64,000 nt of DNA from Pseudomonas parafulva. GTDB taxonomy: Bacteria; Pseudomonadota; Gammaproteobacteria; Pseudomonadales; Pseudomonadaceae. The notes below the pieces were generated by a model. The model was given only the letters and a program-made list of their open reading frames with translations. It was not told the DNA's origin and did no database searches. Made by a program: the position numbers and the translations under genes. The stretch is taken from contig NZ_CP009747.1 of assembly GCF_000800255.1 (NCBI RefSeq), positions 4,836,001 to 4,900,000 on the forward strand, written 5' to 3'. This document shows positions 28,729 to 37,816 of this stretch, in pieces; positions within the stretch are counted from its first letter, which is position 1, and every line of letters starts with the position of its first letter.

Positions 28729-29565
28729 ATGAACTATCGTCACGCCTTCCATGCCGGCAACCACGCCGACGTCTTCAAGCACATCGTGCTGACCCGCCTC
28801 ATCGCCCTGATGTCGCGCAAGGAGCAGCCGTTCGCCTACCTCGACACCCATGCCGGCCTCGGTCTGTACGACCTGCAGGGCGATCAGGCGACGCGCACCG
28901 GCGAGTACCTGGAAGGGGTAGCGCGACTCTGGGGCCGCGACGACCTGCCAGCGGTGACCGACGACTACCTGCGCATCATCCGCCGCCTGAATCCGGAGGG
29001 TGAACTGCGTTACTACCCCGGCTCGCCGGAGCTGGCGCGGCGCCTGATGCGCCAGCAGGATCGCGCACTGCTCAACGAGAAGCACCCCGAGGATGGGCCG
29101 CTGCTCAAGGACAACATGAAGAAAGACCCGCGCGTCACCGTGCACCTGGGCGAAGGCTGGCACGTGCCGCGGGCCTTGCTGCCGGTGCAGGAAAAGCGCG
29201 CGATCATGCTGATCGACCCGCCGTTCGAACAGGCCGATGAGCTCAAACGCTGCACCCAGGCGGTGAAAGAGGCGATCGGGCGCATGCGTCAGACCGTCGC
29301 GGCCATCTGGTACCCGATCAAGGACCAGCGCTCGCTGACCCGCTTCTACCAAGACCTCACCAGTACCGGCGCGCCCAAGCTGCTGCGGGTCGAGTTGTAC
29401 GTGCATCATCAGGACAGCCCGCAGGGCCTGAACGGTTCTGGCCTGGCCATTGCCAATCCGCCGTGGGGCCTGGAAGACGAGCTGCGCGAGCTGCTGCCGT
29501 GGCTGGCCAAGGAGCTGGCACAGAGCGCTGGCAGTTGGCGCATGGACTGGCTGATCGCCGAGTAA
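28729..29565 (+). CDS. rlmJ: 23S rRNA (adenine-2030-N6)-methyltransferase RlmJ
   Basis: Methylates A2030 of 23S rRNA with S-adenosylmethionine. The 278-residue protein begins MNYRHAFHAGNHADVFKHIV, the hallmark N-terminus of RlmJ (formerly YhiR/ComJ). FAYLDTHAGLGLYDL is the SAM-binding strand, and MLIDPPFEQADELKR carries the DPPF catalytic motif of N6-adenine methyltransferases. The ATG has CAGGAG upstream. GGTAAACT at 28700-28707 could be its -10. It is monocistronic between putP and the LPS core genes. Confidence 0.95.
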   Translation: MNYRHAFHAGNHADVFKHIVLTRLIALMSRKEQPFAYLDTHAGLGLYDLQGDQATRTGEYLEGVARLWGRDDLPAVTDDYLRIIRRLNPEGELRYYPGSPELARRLMRQQDRALLNEKHPEDGPLLKDNMKKDPRVTVHLGEGWHVPRALLPVQEKRAIMLIDPPFEQADELKRCTQAVKEAIGRMRQTVAAIWYPIKDQRSLTRFYQDLTSTGAPKLLRVELYVHHQDSPQGLNGSGLAIANPPWGLEDELRELLPWLAKELAQSAGSWRMDWLIAE

Positions 29566-29598
29566 CAGGCGCAGCCGTGCGGTACAGGTTGTTTGCGC

Positions 29599-29604
29599 TA
29601 TAAT
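29599..29604 (+). promoter_or_regulatory. Consensus -10 upstream of the LPS core operon
   Basis: GCGCTATAATCGCGCGC contains a perfect TATAAT. The transcript would start near 29611 and give a leader of about 64 bases before the carbamoyltransferase gene. The -35 region is not recognisable (GTGCGG at about 17 bases spacing). Confidence 0.55.
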
Positions 29605-29674
29605 CGCGCGCTTTGGTCGCCAGCCGCCCACCCGGCTCCTGGCGCATCTCATATCGAATGAAGAGGCGAGTCCC

Positions 29675-31432
29675 TTGGCATTGACGATTCTTGGCCTGTC
29701 CGGCGCCCTCAGCCATGACCCTTCCGCGGCCTTGTACATCGACGGCAAACTGGTTGCCGCCGCCGAAGAAGAGCGCTTCGTGCGTGACAAGCATGCGAAG
29801 AACCGCATGCCGTATGAATCGGCGAAGTTCTGCCTGGAGCAGGCCGGCATCAAGCCGTCCGACGTGGACGTGGTGGCCATTCCGTTCGCCCCCATCAGCC
29901 TGTTCGGCAAGGCCCGCTGGCACTACGCCAAGCGCTACTGGTACGCCCCGGACCGCGCCCTCGACGCTATCCTCATGGGCAACCGTCGCTACAAGCGCTA
30001 CCGCAAGAAGATCGTCTGGTGCCTGGAGCAGTTGGGCTTCGATCCGAAGAAGATCAAGATCGAGCCGGTCGAGCACCACCTGGCCCACGCGTCCAGCGCC
30101 TATCACTGCTCGGGCTTCAAGGAAAAGACCGCGATCCTCGGCATCGACGGCAAGGGCGAGTACGCCACCACCTTCTTCGGCTACGGCGAGAACGGCAAGA
30201 TCCACAAGATCAAGGAGTTCTTCGATCCGGATTCTCTGGGCGGCCTGTACGGCGCGATCACCGAGTTCCTTGGTTTCGAGATGCTCGACGGCGAGTTCAA
30301 GGTGATGGGCATGGCGCCGTACGGCGACGCCAGCAAGTACGATTTCTCCCGTCTGGCCAGCTTCGAGAATGGCGAACTGGTGATCAACACCGAGTACGCC
30401 AACGTCATCGGTCTGCGCCGCTATAAAGAGAAGGGCAAGGGCTTCTACTTCTCGCCCAAGCTGATCGAGTGGCTCGGTCCCAAGCGCGAAGGCGACATCG
30501 CCGACGAGCCCTACATCCACTACGCCGCCAGCATGCAGGCCCTGTTCGAGAAGCTGGCCCTGCAGATGATCGACCATTACCTGGGCGACATCCTCAAGGA
30601 AACCGGCAAGCTGGCCTTTGCCGGTGGCTGCGCGCTGAACGTCAAGCTTAACCAGAAGATCATCGCTCGCCCGGACCTCAAGGAGCTGTTCGTCCAGCCC
30701 GCGTCCGGCGATGCCGGCACGGCGGTCGGTGCCGCCGCCTACGTGTCGCACGCCCGTGGTGTGCCGGTCGAGAAGATGGAACACGTCTACCTCGGCCCTG
30801 CGTACTCCAACGAGGACGTCATCGCCGCCTGCGCGCGTCATCCCAGTGCGCCGAAGTGGCGCAAGCTCAACGACATGCCTCAGCGCATCGCGCAGATCAT
30901 GGTCGATGGCAACCCGGTGGCGTGGTTCCAGGGCCGTATGGAATTCGGTCCGCGTGCCCTGGGTGGCCGTTCGATCATCGGCTGCCCGAGCGTGCCCAAC
31001 GTCGCCAACCGGATCAACGAGCAGATCAAGTTCCGCGAGCGCTGGAGACCCTTCTGCCCGTCGATGCTCGACACCGTCGCGCCGCAGATGATCAAGATCG
31101 ACCACCCGGCCCCGTTCATGACCTTCACCTTCGAGGTGGCCGAGGAGTGGAAGACCCGTGTGCCGGAAGTGGTCCACGAAGACGGCACCTCGCGGGCCCA
31201 GGTGCTCAAGCGCGAGTACAACCCGCGCTACTACGACATGATGAAGGCGCTCGAAGACCTCACCGGCAATGGTGTGTCGCTGAACACCTCGCTCAACCGT
31301 CGTGGCGAGCCGATGATCTGCTCGCCGACCGACGCGCTGAACATGTTCTTCGGCTCGGACCTGCAATACCTGATCATGGAAGACATCCTGGTGGTCAAGG
31401 ACGGCGCGGCGGCGTATGACCAGCCGCTCTGA
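29675..31432 (+). CDS. wapO: NodU-family carbamoyltransferase of the LPS core cluster
   Basis: Transfers a carbamoyl group from carbamoyl phosphate to a sugar hydroxyl, probably on inner-core heptose. The 585-residue protein starts with TILGLSGALSHDPSAALYID. It has the metal- and nucleotide-site segments VEHHLAHASSAYHCSGF and LAFAGGCALNVKLNQKII, and the C-terminal ARGD-like part WFQGRMEFGPRALGGRSIIG typical of NodU/CmcH/TobZ. The start is a TTG at 29675 preceded by GAGGCGAG at good spacing; no ATG is nearby. The next gene overlaps it by 17 bases. The symbol follows the P. aeruginosa gene at the same position in the core locus and is by synteny. Confidence 0.87.
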   Translation: MALTILGLSGALSHDPSAALYIDGKLVAAAEEERFVRDKHAKNRMPYESAKFCLEQAGIKPSDVDVVAIPFAPISLFGKARWHYAKRYWYAPDRALDAILMGNRRYKRYRKKIVWCLEQLGFDPKKIKIEPVEHHLAHASSAYHCSGFKEKTAILGIDGKGEYATTFFGYGENGKIHKIKEFFDPDSLGGLYGAITEFLGFEMLDGEFKVMGMAPYGDASKYDFSRLASFENGELVINTEYANVIGLRRYKEKGKGFYFSPKLIEWLGPKREGDIADEPYIHYAASMQALFEKLALQMIDHYLGDILKETGKLAFAGGCALNVKLNQKIIARPDLKELFVQPASGDAGTAVGAAAYVSHARGVPVEKMEHVYLGPAYSNEDVIAACARHPSAPKWRKLNDMPQRIAQIMVDGNPVAWFQGRMEFGPRALGGRSIIGCPSVPNVANRINEQIKFRERWRPFCPSMLDTVAPQMIKIDHPAPFMTFTFEVAEEWKTRVPEVVHEDGTSRAQVLKREYNPRYYDMMKALEDLTGNGVSLNTSLNRRGEPMICSPTDALNMFFGSDLQYLIMEDILVVKDGAAAYDQPL

Positions 31433-32546
31433 CCTGCGGGTCCTGCAGTTCTGCCACGGCTACGACGGGCCGTTCCTCGATTGTGCCCGTCAGTACGCCA
31501 GCCTGTTCGAAGGCCGGGGCTACAAGGTCACCACGGTGTTCCTCACCGGCAAGGCCGACCCCCAGGTGGCTGCCGGCTGTGGTGGCGATGAAGTGCTGTT
31601 TCTCGAATTCAGCTCCAAGGCCGTGCGCGGGCTCAAGCTTGGCGCCATCGCGGCCTTGCGTCGAATCGCCCGAGAACGCACGTTCAGTTTCTGCATCGCC
31701 CACCGCTTCAAGCCCCTTTATGTGGCGCTTTTGGGCACCGCGCTGCCGGTGATTGGCGTGCACCATGCCTTCGGCGACTATCAACGCCAGGGCCGTCGCC
31801 TATTTGCCAACCTGGCGCGCAAGCGCCTCAGCCTGCTGGGCGTGTCCGACGCGGTGCGTGACGACATGCGCCGCTGTCTGCCCGGCTGGCCAGCCGAGCG
31901 TATCCAGACGCTTTACAACCGCATCGACGTCGCGGCGCTGCAGGCTGCACTGCTGCCGCGTGACGAGGCGCGGCGTGCCTTGGGGTTGGACGCTCAGGCG
32001 TGGATCGTCGGCAATGTCGGCCGCCTGCACCCGGACAAGGACCAGGCCACCTTGCTGCGCGGCTTCGCCCAAGCCTTGCCGGGATTGCCCGGGAACGCCC
32101 GATTGGCGCTGCTGGGCAAGGGTCGTCTGGAAGACTCGCTCAAGGCGCTGGCCGCCGAACTGGGCATCGCCGAGCGCGTCGATTTCCTCGGCCAAGTGGC
32201 CGATGCCCGTCGCTACTTCCAAGCCTTCGACGTGTTCGCCCTGAGTTCCGACCATGAGCCATTCGGCATGGTCCTGCTGGAGGCCATGGTGGCGGGCGTG
32301 CCGGTGCTGGCCACCGCTTGCGGTGGTGCGCGCGAGGTGGTCGAGGGCGTGGGCGTGCTGTTCGCGCTGGGCGATGCCGGGCAATTGGCCCAAGGGCTGC
32401 AGCACATGGCCGGTCTGAGCGACGAGCAGCGCCGCGAATGCGCCACCCTGATGCTGCAGCGTTTGCATGAGCGATTCTCCGATGAGGCCGTGCGTCAGGT
32501 GTTCTGGCAACTGCCCCAGGTACGAGCGCTGGAGGCGCGGGTCTGA
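31416..32546 (+). CDS. wapH: GT4-family glycosyltransferase of the LPS core
   Basis: Predicted retaining glycosyltransferase that adds a hexose to the LPS core on the cytoplasmic side of the inner membrane. The 376-residue GT-B fold protein has an N-terminal domain starting DLRVLQFCHGYDGPFLDCAR and the C-terminal donor-binding part with NVGRLHPDKDQATLLRGFAQ and ALSSDHEPFGMVLLEAMVAG, which carries the conserved E-x7-E motif. It overlaps the carbamoyltransferase by 17 bases and ends in a TGATG overlap with mig-14. The wapH name is by position and similarity; the sugar added is not readable from sequence. It is clearly related to the Ssg-type protein encoded at 35763. Confidence 0.8.
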   Translation: MTSRSDLRVLQFCHGYDGPFLDCARQYASLFEGRGYKVTTVFLTGKADPQVAAGCGGDEVLFLEFSSKAVRGLKLGAIAALRRIARERTFSFCIAHRFKPLYVALLGTALPVIGVHHAFGDYQRQGRRLFANLARKRLSLLGVSDAVRDDMRRCLPGWPAERIQTLYNRIDVAALQAALLPRDEARRALGLDAQAWIVGNVGRLHPDKDQATLLRGFAQALPGLPGNARLALLGKGRLEDSLKALAAELGIAERVDFLGQVADARRYFQAFDVFALSSDHEPFGMVLLEAMVAGVPVLATACGGAREVVEGVGVLFALGDAGQLAQGLQHMAGLSDEQRRECATLMLQRLHERFSDEAVRQVFWQLPQVRALEARV

Positions 32547-33442
32547 TGCTCAATCATCTGCGCGCCTGGCGCGAACGCGGCTGGACCGCCATCGACGCGA
32601 ACGCTTATGCCCAGGCCTGGCAACGCTTTGGTGGCAGTGTCGCCAGTCATCCGCTGGTGCTCGAGCAACTGGCCGACCTGGCACAGATTCCCGTGCGCTA
32701 CCTGGGCTGGGAACGTGACGGCGAACTCAAAGCGGCAGTGCCGACCTGGGGCCGGCACCTGGCGCTGTCCAAAGAGGTGCTCAAGCGCCACGGCAAGAAG
32801 GGCCTGTTCGATCTGGGCAATGCCGAAATCATCCTGCCCGCCGCTGACGATACCGCTGCACCGCTGCGCCATGCCGGGCGTTACTTGTCCGAGCTCAATC
32901 ACGGTCGCTTCGACGGCCTCAAAGCGCAGACCGAGCAACTGGCCTTGGCGCGCCCGCACGAAGACCTGTCGAAGAAGTTTCGCTACAACCAGCGTCGCGA
33001 GCTGCGTCTGCTGGAAGAGGCAGGCGGTGTTGTGCGGCCGATCAGCGAGTTCAGTGCCAGCGACATCGCCGCCATGTACTGCGATCTGTTCCAGCGTCGT
33101 TGGGGCTTCCCCGCCACGGGTGCTGCGCACATGGCCGAAGTGATCGAGCGCTTGCGCGAGCTGCTGATCGGTTCGGTGCTGTTCCTCGACTCGGCGCCGA
33201 TCGCCATCCAGCTGGTGTATCGGGTCGAGTCACCGCAATGGGTCAGCGTCGAGTATGTCAATGGCGGGGTCGATCCTGAAACCAAGGCGTTCAGCCCCGG
33301 TAGCGTGCTCAGCTTCCTCAACACCCAGGCCGCCTGGGAAGACGCCAAGGCGCGCGGCAAGGCCCTGCGCTTTTCCTTCGGCCGGGCCGACCGGGAGTAC
33401 AAGGAGCGCTGGTGTCATCCGGTGCCGGTGTACCAGTCATGA
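32546..33442 (+). CDS. mig-14: Mig-14 family protein
   Basis: The 298-residue protein is of the Mig-14 family, which promotes resistance to antimicrobial peptides in Salmonella and sits in the Pseudomonas LPS core locus. Its C-terminal half resembles a GNAT-type acyltransferase fold (GSVLFLDSAPIAIQLVYRVE, then WVSVEYVNGGVDPETKAFSP). It has no signal peptide; peripheral inner-membrane association is known for the Salmonella protein. The biochemical reaction is not established. The ATG overlaps the previous TGA (TGATG) and its stop overlaps the next ATG (ATGA), so it is tightly coupled in the operon. Confidence 0.82.
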   Translation: MLNHLRAWRERGWTAIDANAYAQAWQRFGGSVASHPLVLEQLADLAQIPVRYLGWERDGELKAAVPTWGRHLALSKEVLKRHGKKGLFDLGNAEIILPAADDTAAPLRHAGRYLSELNHGRFDGLKAQTEQLALARPHEDLSKKFRYNQRRELRLLEEAGGVVRPISEFSASDIAAMYCDLFQRRWGFPATGAAHMAEVIERLRELLIGSVLFLDSAPIAIQLVYRVESPQWVSVEYVNGGVDPETKAFSPGSVLSFLNTQAAWEDAKARGKALRFSFGRADREYKERWCHPVPVYQS

Positions 33443-34839
33443 GCCGCAAGCAGCAGTTGCTCAAGCGCCATCGCCGCAACAAGCGCATCGGCTTGCTGGT
33501 GACGCTGCTGGCCTTGCTGCTGGCGGGCGTGTTCGTCGCCTGGTGGTTGCCGGTGCTGCTGCTGCCGCTGCTGTGGGTGGCCCATGAGGCCTGGTTTGCC
33601 GATCACCTGTTCTATGCCGCGAACGAAGACTACCTCTACAGCTTCCCGGACAGCGCCGAAGTGCCCGACGTCACCCTGGAGAACGGCCGGCTGAGGGCGG
33701 CGGACCTGAGTCTGCAGGGCGATGAAACCCTGGTGTTGCAGGTGGAGTTGCGCTGCGGCTGGCTGGGGCGACTGTTCGACCCCGGCGTGCACATCGAGGG
33801 GGCCGAGCGCGCCGACCTGCAGGTGTTCGAGCGCGGCGTGCGAGGCTTGCGCTACTTGAATCTTGGCGGCTGCGCCCAGGCCTTGGTGGACGGGCGACTG
33901 ACCCTCGCCGGCCGCTTCTGCACGGTGGTCGGGCAGCCGCGGCTGTGGGTGTTGCGCCAGGCCGATCCGCGTCGGCGCCGAGTGATGGTCATCGCCCCGC
34001 ACGCCGATGACGCCGAGCTGGCTGCCTACGGCTTGTACAGCCAGGCAGACGAGGCGTGGATCGTCACCCTGACTGCCGGTGAGATCGAAGCCGAGCATTA
34101 CCAGGACATGGGCTTGTCATCGACCGAGGCGGCGCGCCTCAAAGGCCGCTTGCGGGCCTGGGACAGCCTGACCGTGCCGCGCTGGGCGGGTGTGCCGGAG
34201 TCGCGTTGCGTGCAACTGGGCTACTTCTGCCTGCAACTGTCGGCCATGCGCGAGTCGCCGCAGGCGCCCATCGGTTCGCGCGAGGCCGATCTGACCGACA
34301 CCCGTGTGTTCCGCCAATTCAACAGCCTGGCTCTGCCAGGTGACGATGGCGTGCCCTCCTGGAACAACCTGCTGGCTGACCTGCGCGAACTGCTGCGTCT
34401 GGCGCGACCGGAAGTGATCGTAATGCCCCACCCGGTGCTGGATCCGCACCCGGACCATGTCTGCGCCCAGCAGGCGCTGCGCGAAGCGCTCGCAGGCCTG
34501 GCGTGGCAGCCACAGTTGCTACTTGGCTACGCCAACCATCTGCACGACAACGACCGCTGGCCCATGGGCGACAGCGGAGCGGGCGTCGCCTTGCCGCCAG
34601 TGACCGACGAACACACCCTCGGACTGCCCTTGAGCCTGTCGCTGGAGCCGCCTGTGCAATACGACAAGGCCATGGCGCTGGGCATGATGCATGACCTGCA
34701 GCCCAGGCCGCCGTTCAAGCGTCGACTGCGCCGGTCGATCCAGCGCTGCCTGGCCGGGCGGCGCGGCTCAGTGTTCGGTGAGAACGAATTCTTCCGCAAG
34801 GCGGTGCGCCGCCATGAGCTGTTCTGGATCCTCGATTAA
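33439..34839 (+). CDS. dnpA: PIG-L family de-N-acetylase DnpA
   Basis: Predicted zinc-dependent sugar de-N-acetylase anchored in the inner membrane. The protein is 466 residues. A basic N-terminus is followed by a hydrophobic stretch at about residues 15-48 (LLVTLLALLLAGVFVAWWLP), and the PIG-L domain follows. Zinc-site motifs are VIAPHADDAELAAYG and HPVLDPHPDHVCAQQAL, the counterparts of the AHPDDE and HPDH motifs. In P. aeruginosa the gene at this position is linked to LPS core N-acetylation and fluoroquinolone persister formation. The start is ATG 33439, giving an ATGA overlap with mig-14; the frame from 33412 was rejected. Confidence 0.83.
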   Translation: MSRKQQLLKRHRRNKRIGLLVTLLALLLAGVFVAWWLPVLLLPLLWVAHEAWFADHLFYAANEDYLYSFPDSAEVPDVTLENGRLRAADLSLQGDETLVLQVELRCGWLGRLFDPGVHIEGAERADLQVFERGVRGLRYLNLGGCAQALVDGRLTLAGRFCTVVGQPRLWVLRQADPRRRRVMVIAPHADDAELAAYGLYSQADEAWIVTLTAGEIEAEHYQDMGLSSTEAARLKGRLRAWDSLTVPRWAGVPESRCVQLGYFCLQLSAMRESPQAPIGSREADLTDTRVFRQFNSLALPGDDGVPSWNNLLADLRELLRLARPEVIVMPHPVLDPHPDHVCAQQALREALAGLAWQPQLLLGYANHLHDNDRWPMGDSGAGVALPPVTDEHTLGLPLSLSLEPPVQYDKAMALGMMHDLQPRPPFKRRLRRSIQRCLAGRRGSVFGENEFFRKAVRRHELFWILD

Positions 34840-34881
34840 TCAGACCACGCTGCAGGCCACATTCGACAGAGAGAGCTTCAC

Positions 34882-35766
34882 GTGACCCTACCGACTCCAC
34901 GAATCCTGTTTGTCATTCCTTATTTCGGCGAGTGGCCGTTCTGGATGCCATTCTTCCTGGAAAGCTGCCGGCGCAACGCGGATATCGACTGGCTGTTGTT
35001 CAGCGACTGCGGCACACCCGCCGACCTGCCCGCCAATGTGCGCATCGAGGCGATCAGCTATACCGATTACTGCCGACTGGTCTCCGACCGGTTGGAAATC
35101 GACTTCGCCCCGCAGCAAGCCTACAAGCTGTGCGACATCAAACCGGCACTGGGCTACATCCACGCCGATCGCCTGGAAGGCTATGACTTCTGGGCCTTTG
35201 GCGACATCGACCTGGTATATGGCGACTTGCGGGCGTACTTCACCAACGAACGGTTGGCGCGTCGGGACTTCTTCTCGACCCATGAGCGCCGCGTGGCCGG
35301 GCACCTGTGCCTGATCCGCAACACGCCGTGCAAGCGCGCCCTGTTCAAGCGCATGCCGAACTGGCAGGCGCGGTTCACCGACCAGACCCACCATGCGCTG
35401 GACGAGGGCGCGTTCAGTCGGTTGTTCCTGCGCCGCAAGAATCTGCCCAGGCCGCTGTTCAAGCTGCTGGGCCAGTTGAACCCTCTGCGTCGTCGCAGCG
35501 ATTTCACCGAGGCCTACAGCACGCCCAACGGCTGCATCGCCTGGCACGACGGGCGCAAGGTTTTCCCCCAGCGTTGGTACTGGCGTGACGGGCGGCTGAG
35601 CAACGATCTGGACAGCCAGCGCGCTTATCCCTATTTCCATTTCGCCTGCTGGAAGCGCAACGAGTGGCGCGACGTGCCGCAGCCCGATTCGCAGCAGGTG
35701 CAGCAACTCGCGGCAACGTCGAACTGGATGATCAACGACCGCGGGTTCCATCAGGACAGCGTATGA
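34882..35766 (+). CDS. Glycosyltransferase-like protein (DUF6625 type)
   Basis: The 294-residue protein begins with TPRILFVIPYFGEWPFWMPF. It has a GT-A-like nucleotide-sugar fold signature: DWLLFSDCG near residue 40 and YDFWAFGDIDLVYGDLR near residue 110, where DID may serve as the DxD metal motif. I assign it to the DUF6625 glycosyltransferase-like group with moderate confidence. The start is GTG 34882 with a purine-rich GAGAGAG upstream. It sits between dnpA and ssg and overlaps ssg by ATGA. It has no counterpart that I recall at this position in P. aeruginosa, so it may add a species-specific core sugar. Confidence 0.65.
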   Translation: MTLPTPRILFVIPYFGEWPFWMPFFLESCRRNADIDWLLFSDCGTPADLPANVRIEAISYTDYCRLVSDRLEIDFAPQQAYKLCDIKPALGYIHADRLEGYDFWAFGDIDLVYGDLRAYFTNERLARRDFFSTHERRVAGHLCLIRNTPCKRALFKRMPNWQARFTDQTHHALDEGAFSRLFLRRKNLPRPLFKLLGQLNPLRRRSDFTEAYSTPNGCIAWHDGRKVFPQRWYWRDGRLSNDLDSQRAYPYFHFACWKRNEWRDVPQPDSQQVQQLAATSNWMINDRGFHQDSV

Positions 35767-36917
35767 AGCAGCGTTACAAGGTTCTGCAGTTACAGCCGGA
35801 CTACAACATCAAACAGCATGATTTCGCCGATCTGGCCGAGCAGATCTTCAAGGCCCTGCCTGCCGATCGCTTCGACACCACCATGGCGTTCCTGCGCGGC
35901 AAGCCTGTGTCGGGTCAGCCGGTGAGCCGGGCCGAGCGCTCGGTCTACTTCGAATTCAGCGACAAGGCGCTCAAAGGCATGCGCTTGAAAGCCTCCTGGC
36001 AACTGTTCCAGTTCTGTCGGCGGGAGCGCTTCGATGTGGTCATCTGCAACCGTTTCAAGCCAGTGAACATGCTGCTGCAGCTCAATCGCTGGCTCAGGAT
36101 TCCCCTGTGCATCGGCATCTCCCATGGCTTTGGCGAGTACGACCGCTTCTACCGTCGGCGCCAGGCCAAGCGCTTGATCGACCGCGCCTGGCAGTTCGTC
36201 GGTGTGTCGCCGGCGGTCAAGCAGTACCTGCTCGATTGCCGGTGCGGTTTCACCGACGCCAATACCCATGGCATCACCAACGCCATCGATATCGAGCAGG
36301 CCGAGGCCCTGCAACTGTCGCGGGCCGACGCCAGGGCGCAGTTGGGGCTCGATGCCGATGCCCGGCTGGTGGGGGCGCTCGGGCGTCTGGTGCCAGTCAA
36401 AGGCCACACTTACCTGATCGAGGCGTTCGCTGCGCTCAAGGACAAGTATCCGCAGACGCAGCTGGCCATCATCGGTGCCGGTCGCGAGCAGGCGCGTCTT
36501 CAGCAGCAGATCGAGCGCGCCGGCCTGGCTGGGCGCGTGCATTTGCTCGGCTTCAAGGAAAACGCCCTGCAATACGTGCGAGCGTTCGACCTGTGGACCA
36601 TGCCGTCGCTGGCCGAGGGCCTGGGCCTGGCGCTGCTGGAAGGCATGAGCGGGCACCTGCCGGTGATCGCCAGCGATGTGCCGGCCATGCGGCCGCTGAT
36701 CGAAGGCGCGGGCGGGCTGGCGGTCAAGCCTGCCGACGTGGCGAGCCTGACGGCGGCCCTGGATACCTATTTGGCGCTCGATGATCAGGCCCTGCGCGCC
36801 AAAGGCGAGCAGGCTTATGGCTACCTGACGCGTGAGCATGACATCGAGGTGTTCCGTCAGCAGTACCTGCAACTCATCGAGTCGGGCCTGTCCGCGGCTA
36901 CCAAGGAATCGAAATGA
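35763..36917 (+). CDS. ssg: Ssg-type GT4 glycosyltransferase for LPS core/O-antigen
   Basis: The 384-residue GT-B fold protein begins MKQRYKVLQLQPDYNIKQHD, typical of Pseudomonas Ssg (cell surface sugar glycosyltransferase). The donor domain contains LVGALGRLVPVKGHTYLIEA and MPSLAEGLGLALLEGMSGHL with the conserved E-x7-E. Loss of Ssg in other pseudomonads changes LPS and motility and affects phage sensitivity. The start is ATG 35763, overlapping the previous stop (ATGA); a longer frame from 35664 lies inside the upstream gene and was rejected. It shares the FEFS and KGL/KGM motifs with the wapH-type protein, suggesting a duplication. Confidence 0.83.
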   Translation: MKQRYKVLQLQPDYNIKQHDFADLAEQIFKALPADRFDTTMAFLRGKPVSGQPVSRAERSVYFEFSDKALKGMRLKASWQLFQFCRRERFDVVICNRFKPVNMLLQLNRWLRIPLCIGISHGFGEYDRFYRRRQAKRLIDRAWQFVGVSPAVKQYLLDCRCGFTDANTHGITNAIDIEQAEALQLSRADARAQLGLDADARLVGALGRLVPVKGHTYLIEAFAALKDKYPQTQLAIIGAGREQARLQQQIERAGLAGRVHLLGFKENALQYVRAFDLWTMPSLAEGLGLALLEGMSGHLPVIASDVPAMRPLIEGAGGLAVKPADVASLTAALDTYLALDDQALRAKGEQAYGYLTREHDIEVFRQQYLQLIESGLSAATKESK

Positions 36918-37798
36918 CCCAGTTTCAACCGCAGGTGACGGTGATCATCGCCTCGTACAACCATGGTCCCTACATCGAGGAAAGCATTCTCAGTGTGCTC
37001 GGGCAGACCTACCCCAACATCGAGTTGCTGGTGGTGGACGATGGTTCGACCGATGACAGCGTCGAACGCATCCAGCGCCTGCAGGACAAGCATGGCTTCG
37101 ACTTCCGGGTGCAGCAGAACATGGGCCTCACCCATACCCTCAACGCGGCGGTGGCGCGAGCCAAGGGCGAGTTGATCGTGCCCTTCGGCTCCGACGACAT
37201 CATGCTGCCGGAGCGTATCGCCATTCAGGCCGAGTACATGGCCGACAAGCCGGAAGTGGGTATCTGCGCGGGCAACATCGAGCTGATCGACGCCCAGGGC
37301 GAACTCTTCCCCGAGACTCGGCAGCGGCGCGATATCGCCTTCCGGCGCATGGACTTCGAGGACATGTTCCTGGAGCGCAAGCCCTACCCACCGGCGCCGA
37401 CCTTGATGATCCGTCGCGAAGCCTTGGAGAAGGTCGGTGGATTCGACCCGCAGATCCGCCTCGAGGACTTGCTGATCGAGCTCAAGATCACCCATGCCGG
37501 CTATTTCATCGACGGCTTGAACGTGCTCATGGCGCGTTATCGCAAGCACGCCAGCAACTCCTACAAGAACCACCGGTTCATGATCGACAACATCCTGCGC
37601 ACCTATGCCTTGTTCAAGGACCACCCAGCCTACGAGCAGGTGAAGTTCAAGGCATTGAATTCCATGTTCCTGAAAGTGGCCAACCGCGATCGCGCCCTGG
37701 CCCGCGAACTGCTGGCGCAGATTCCGTTGCGGGCGTTCACCCGCAAGACCTGGCGTGGGCTGGCGCGGTTGTACTTCTCGCCGCTGGAGCGTCCCTGA
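36914..37798 (+). CDS. wapR: GT2-family glycosyltransferase, WapR-like
   Basis: Inverting glycosyltransferase of the GT-A fold, 294 residues. The start VTVIIASYNHGPYIEESILS and ELLVVDDGSTDDSVERIQRL are typical of family 2. IVPFGSDDIMLPERIAI supplies the DxD-type site (SDD), and GGFDPQIRLEDLLIELKITH the catalytic-base region with Glu-Asp. By position next to ssg it corresponds to WapR, the alpha-1,3-rhamnosyltransferase that makes the O-antigen acceptor in P. aeruginosa. The sugar specificity here is inferred from synteny. The ATG overlaps the ssg stop by four bases. Confidence 0.77.
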   Translation: MTQFQPQVTVIIASYNHGPYIEESILSVLGQTYPNIELLVVDDGSTDDSVERIQRLQDKHGFDFRVQQNMGLTHTLNAAVARAKGELIVPFGSDDIMLPERIAIQAEYMADKPEVGICAGNIELIDAQGELFPETRQRRDIAFRRMDFEDMFLERKPYPPAPTLMIRREALEKVGGFDPQIRLEDLLIELKITHAGYFIDGLNVLMARYRKHASNSYKNHRFMIDNILRTYALFKDHPAYEQVKFKALNSMFLKVANRDRALARELLAQIPLRAFTRKTWRGLARLYFSPLERP

Positions 37799-37816
37799 CC
37801 GAGGAGGTCGTACCCC

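Noticed and set aside
33051..33233. Small open frames within mig-14 and other core genes
   Set aside because: All are out-of-frame shadows with no ribosome site and arginine-rich composition.
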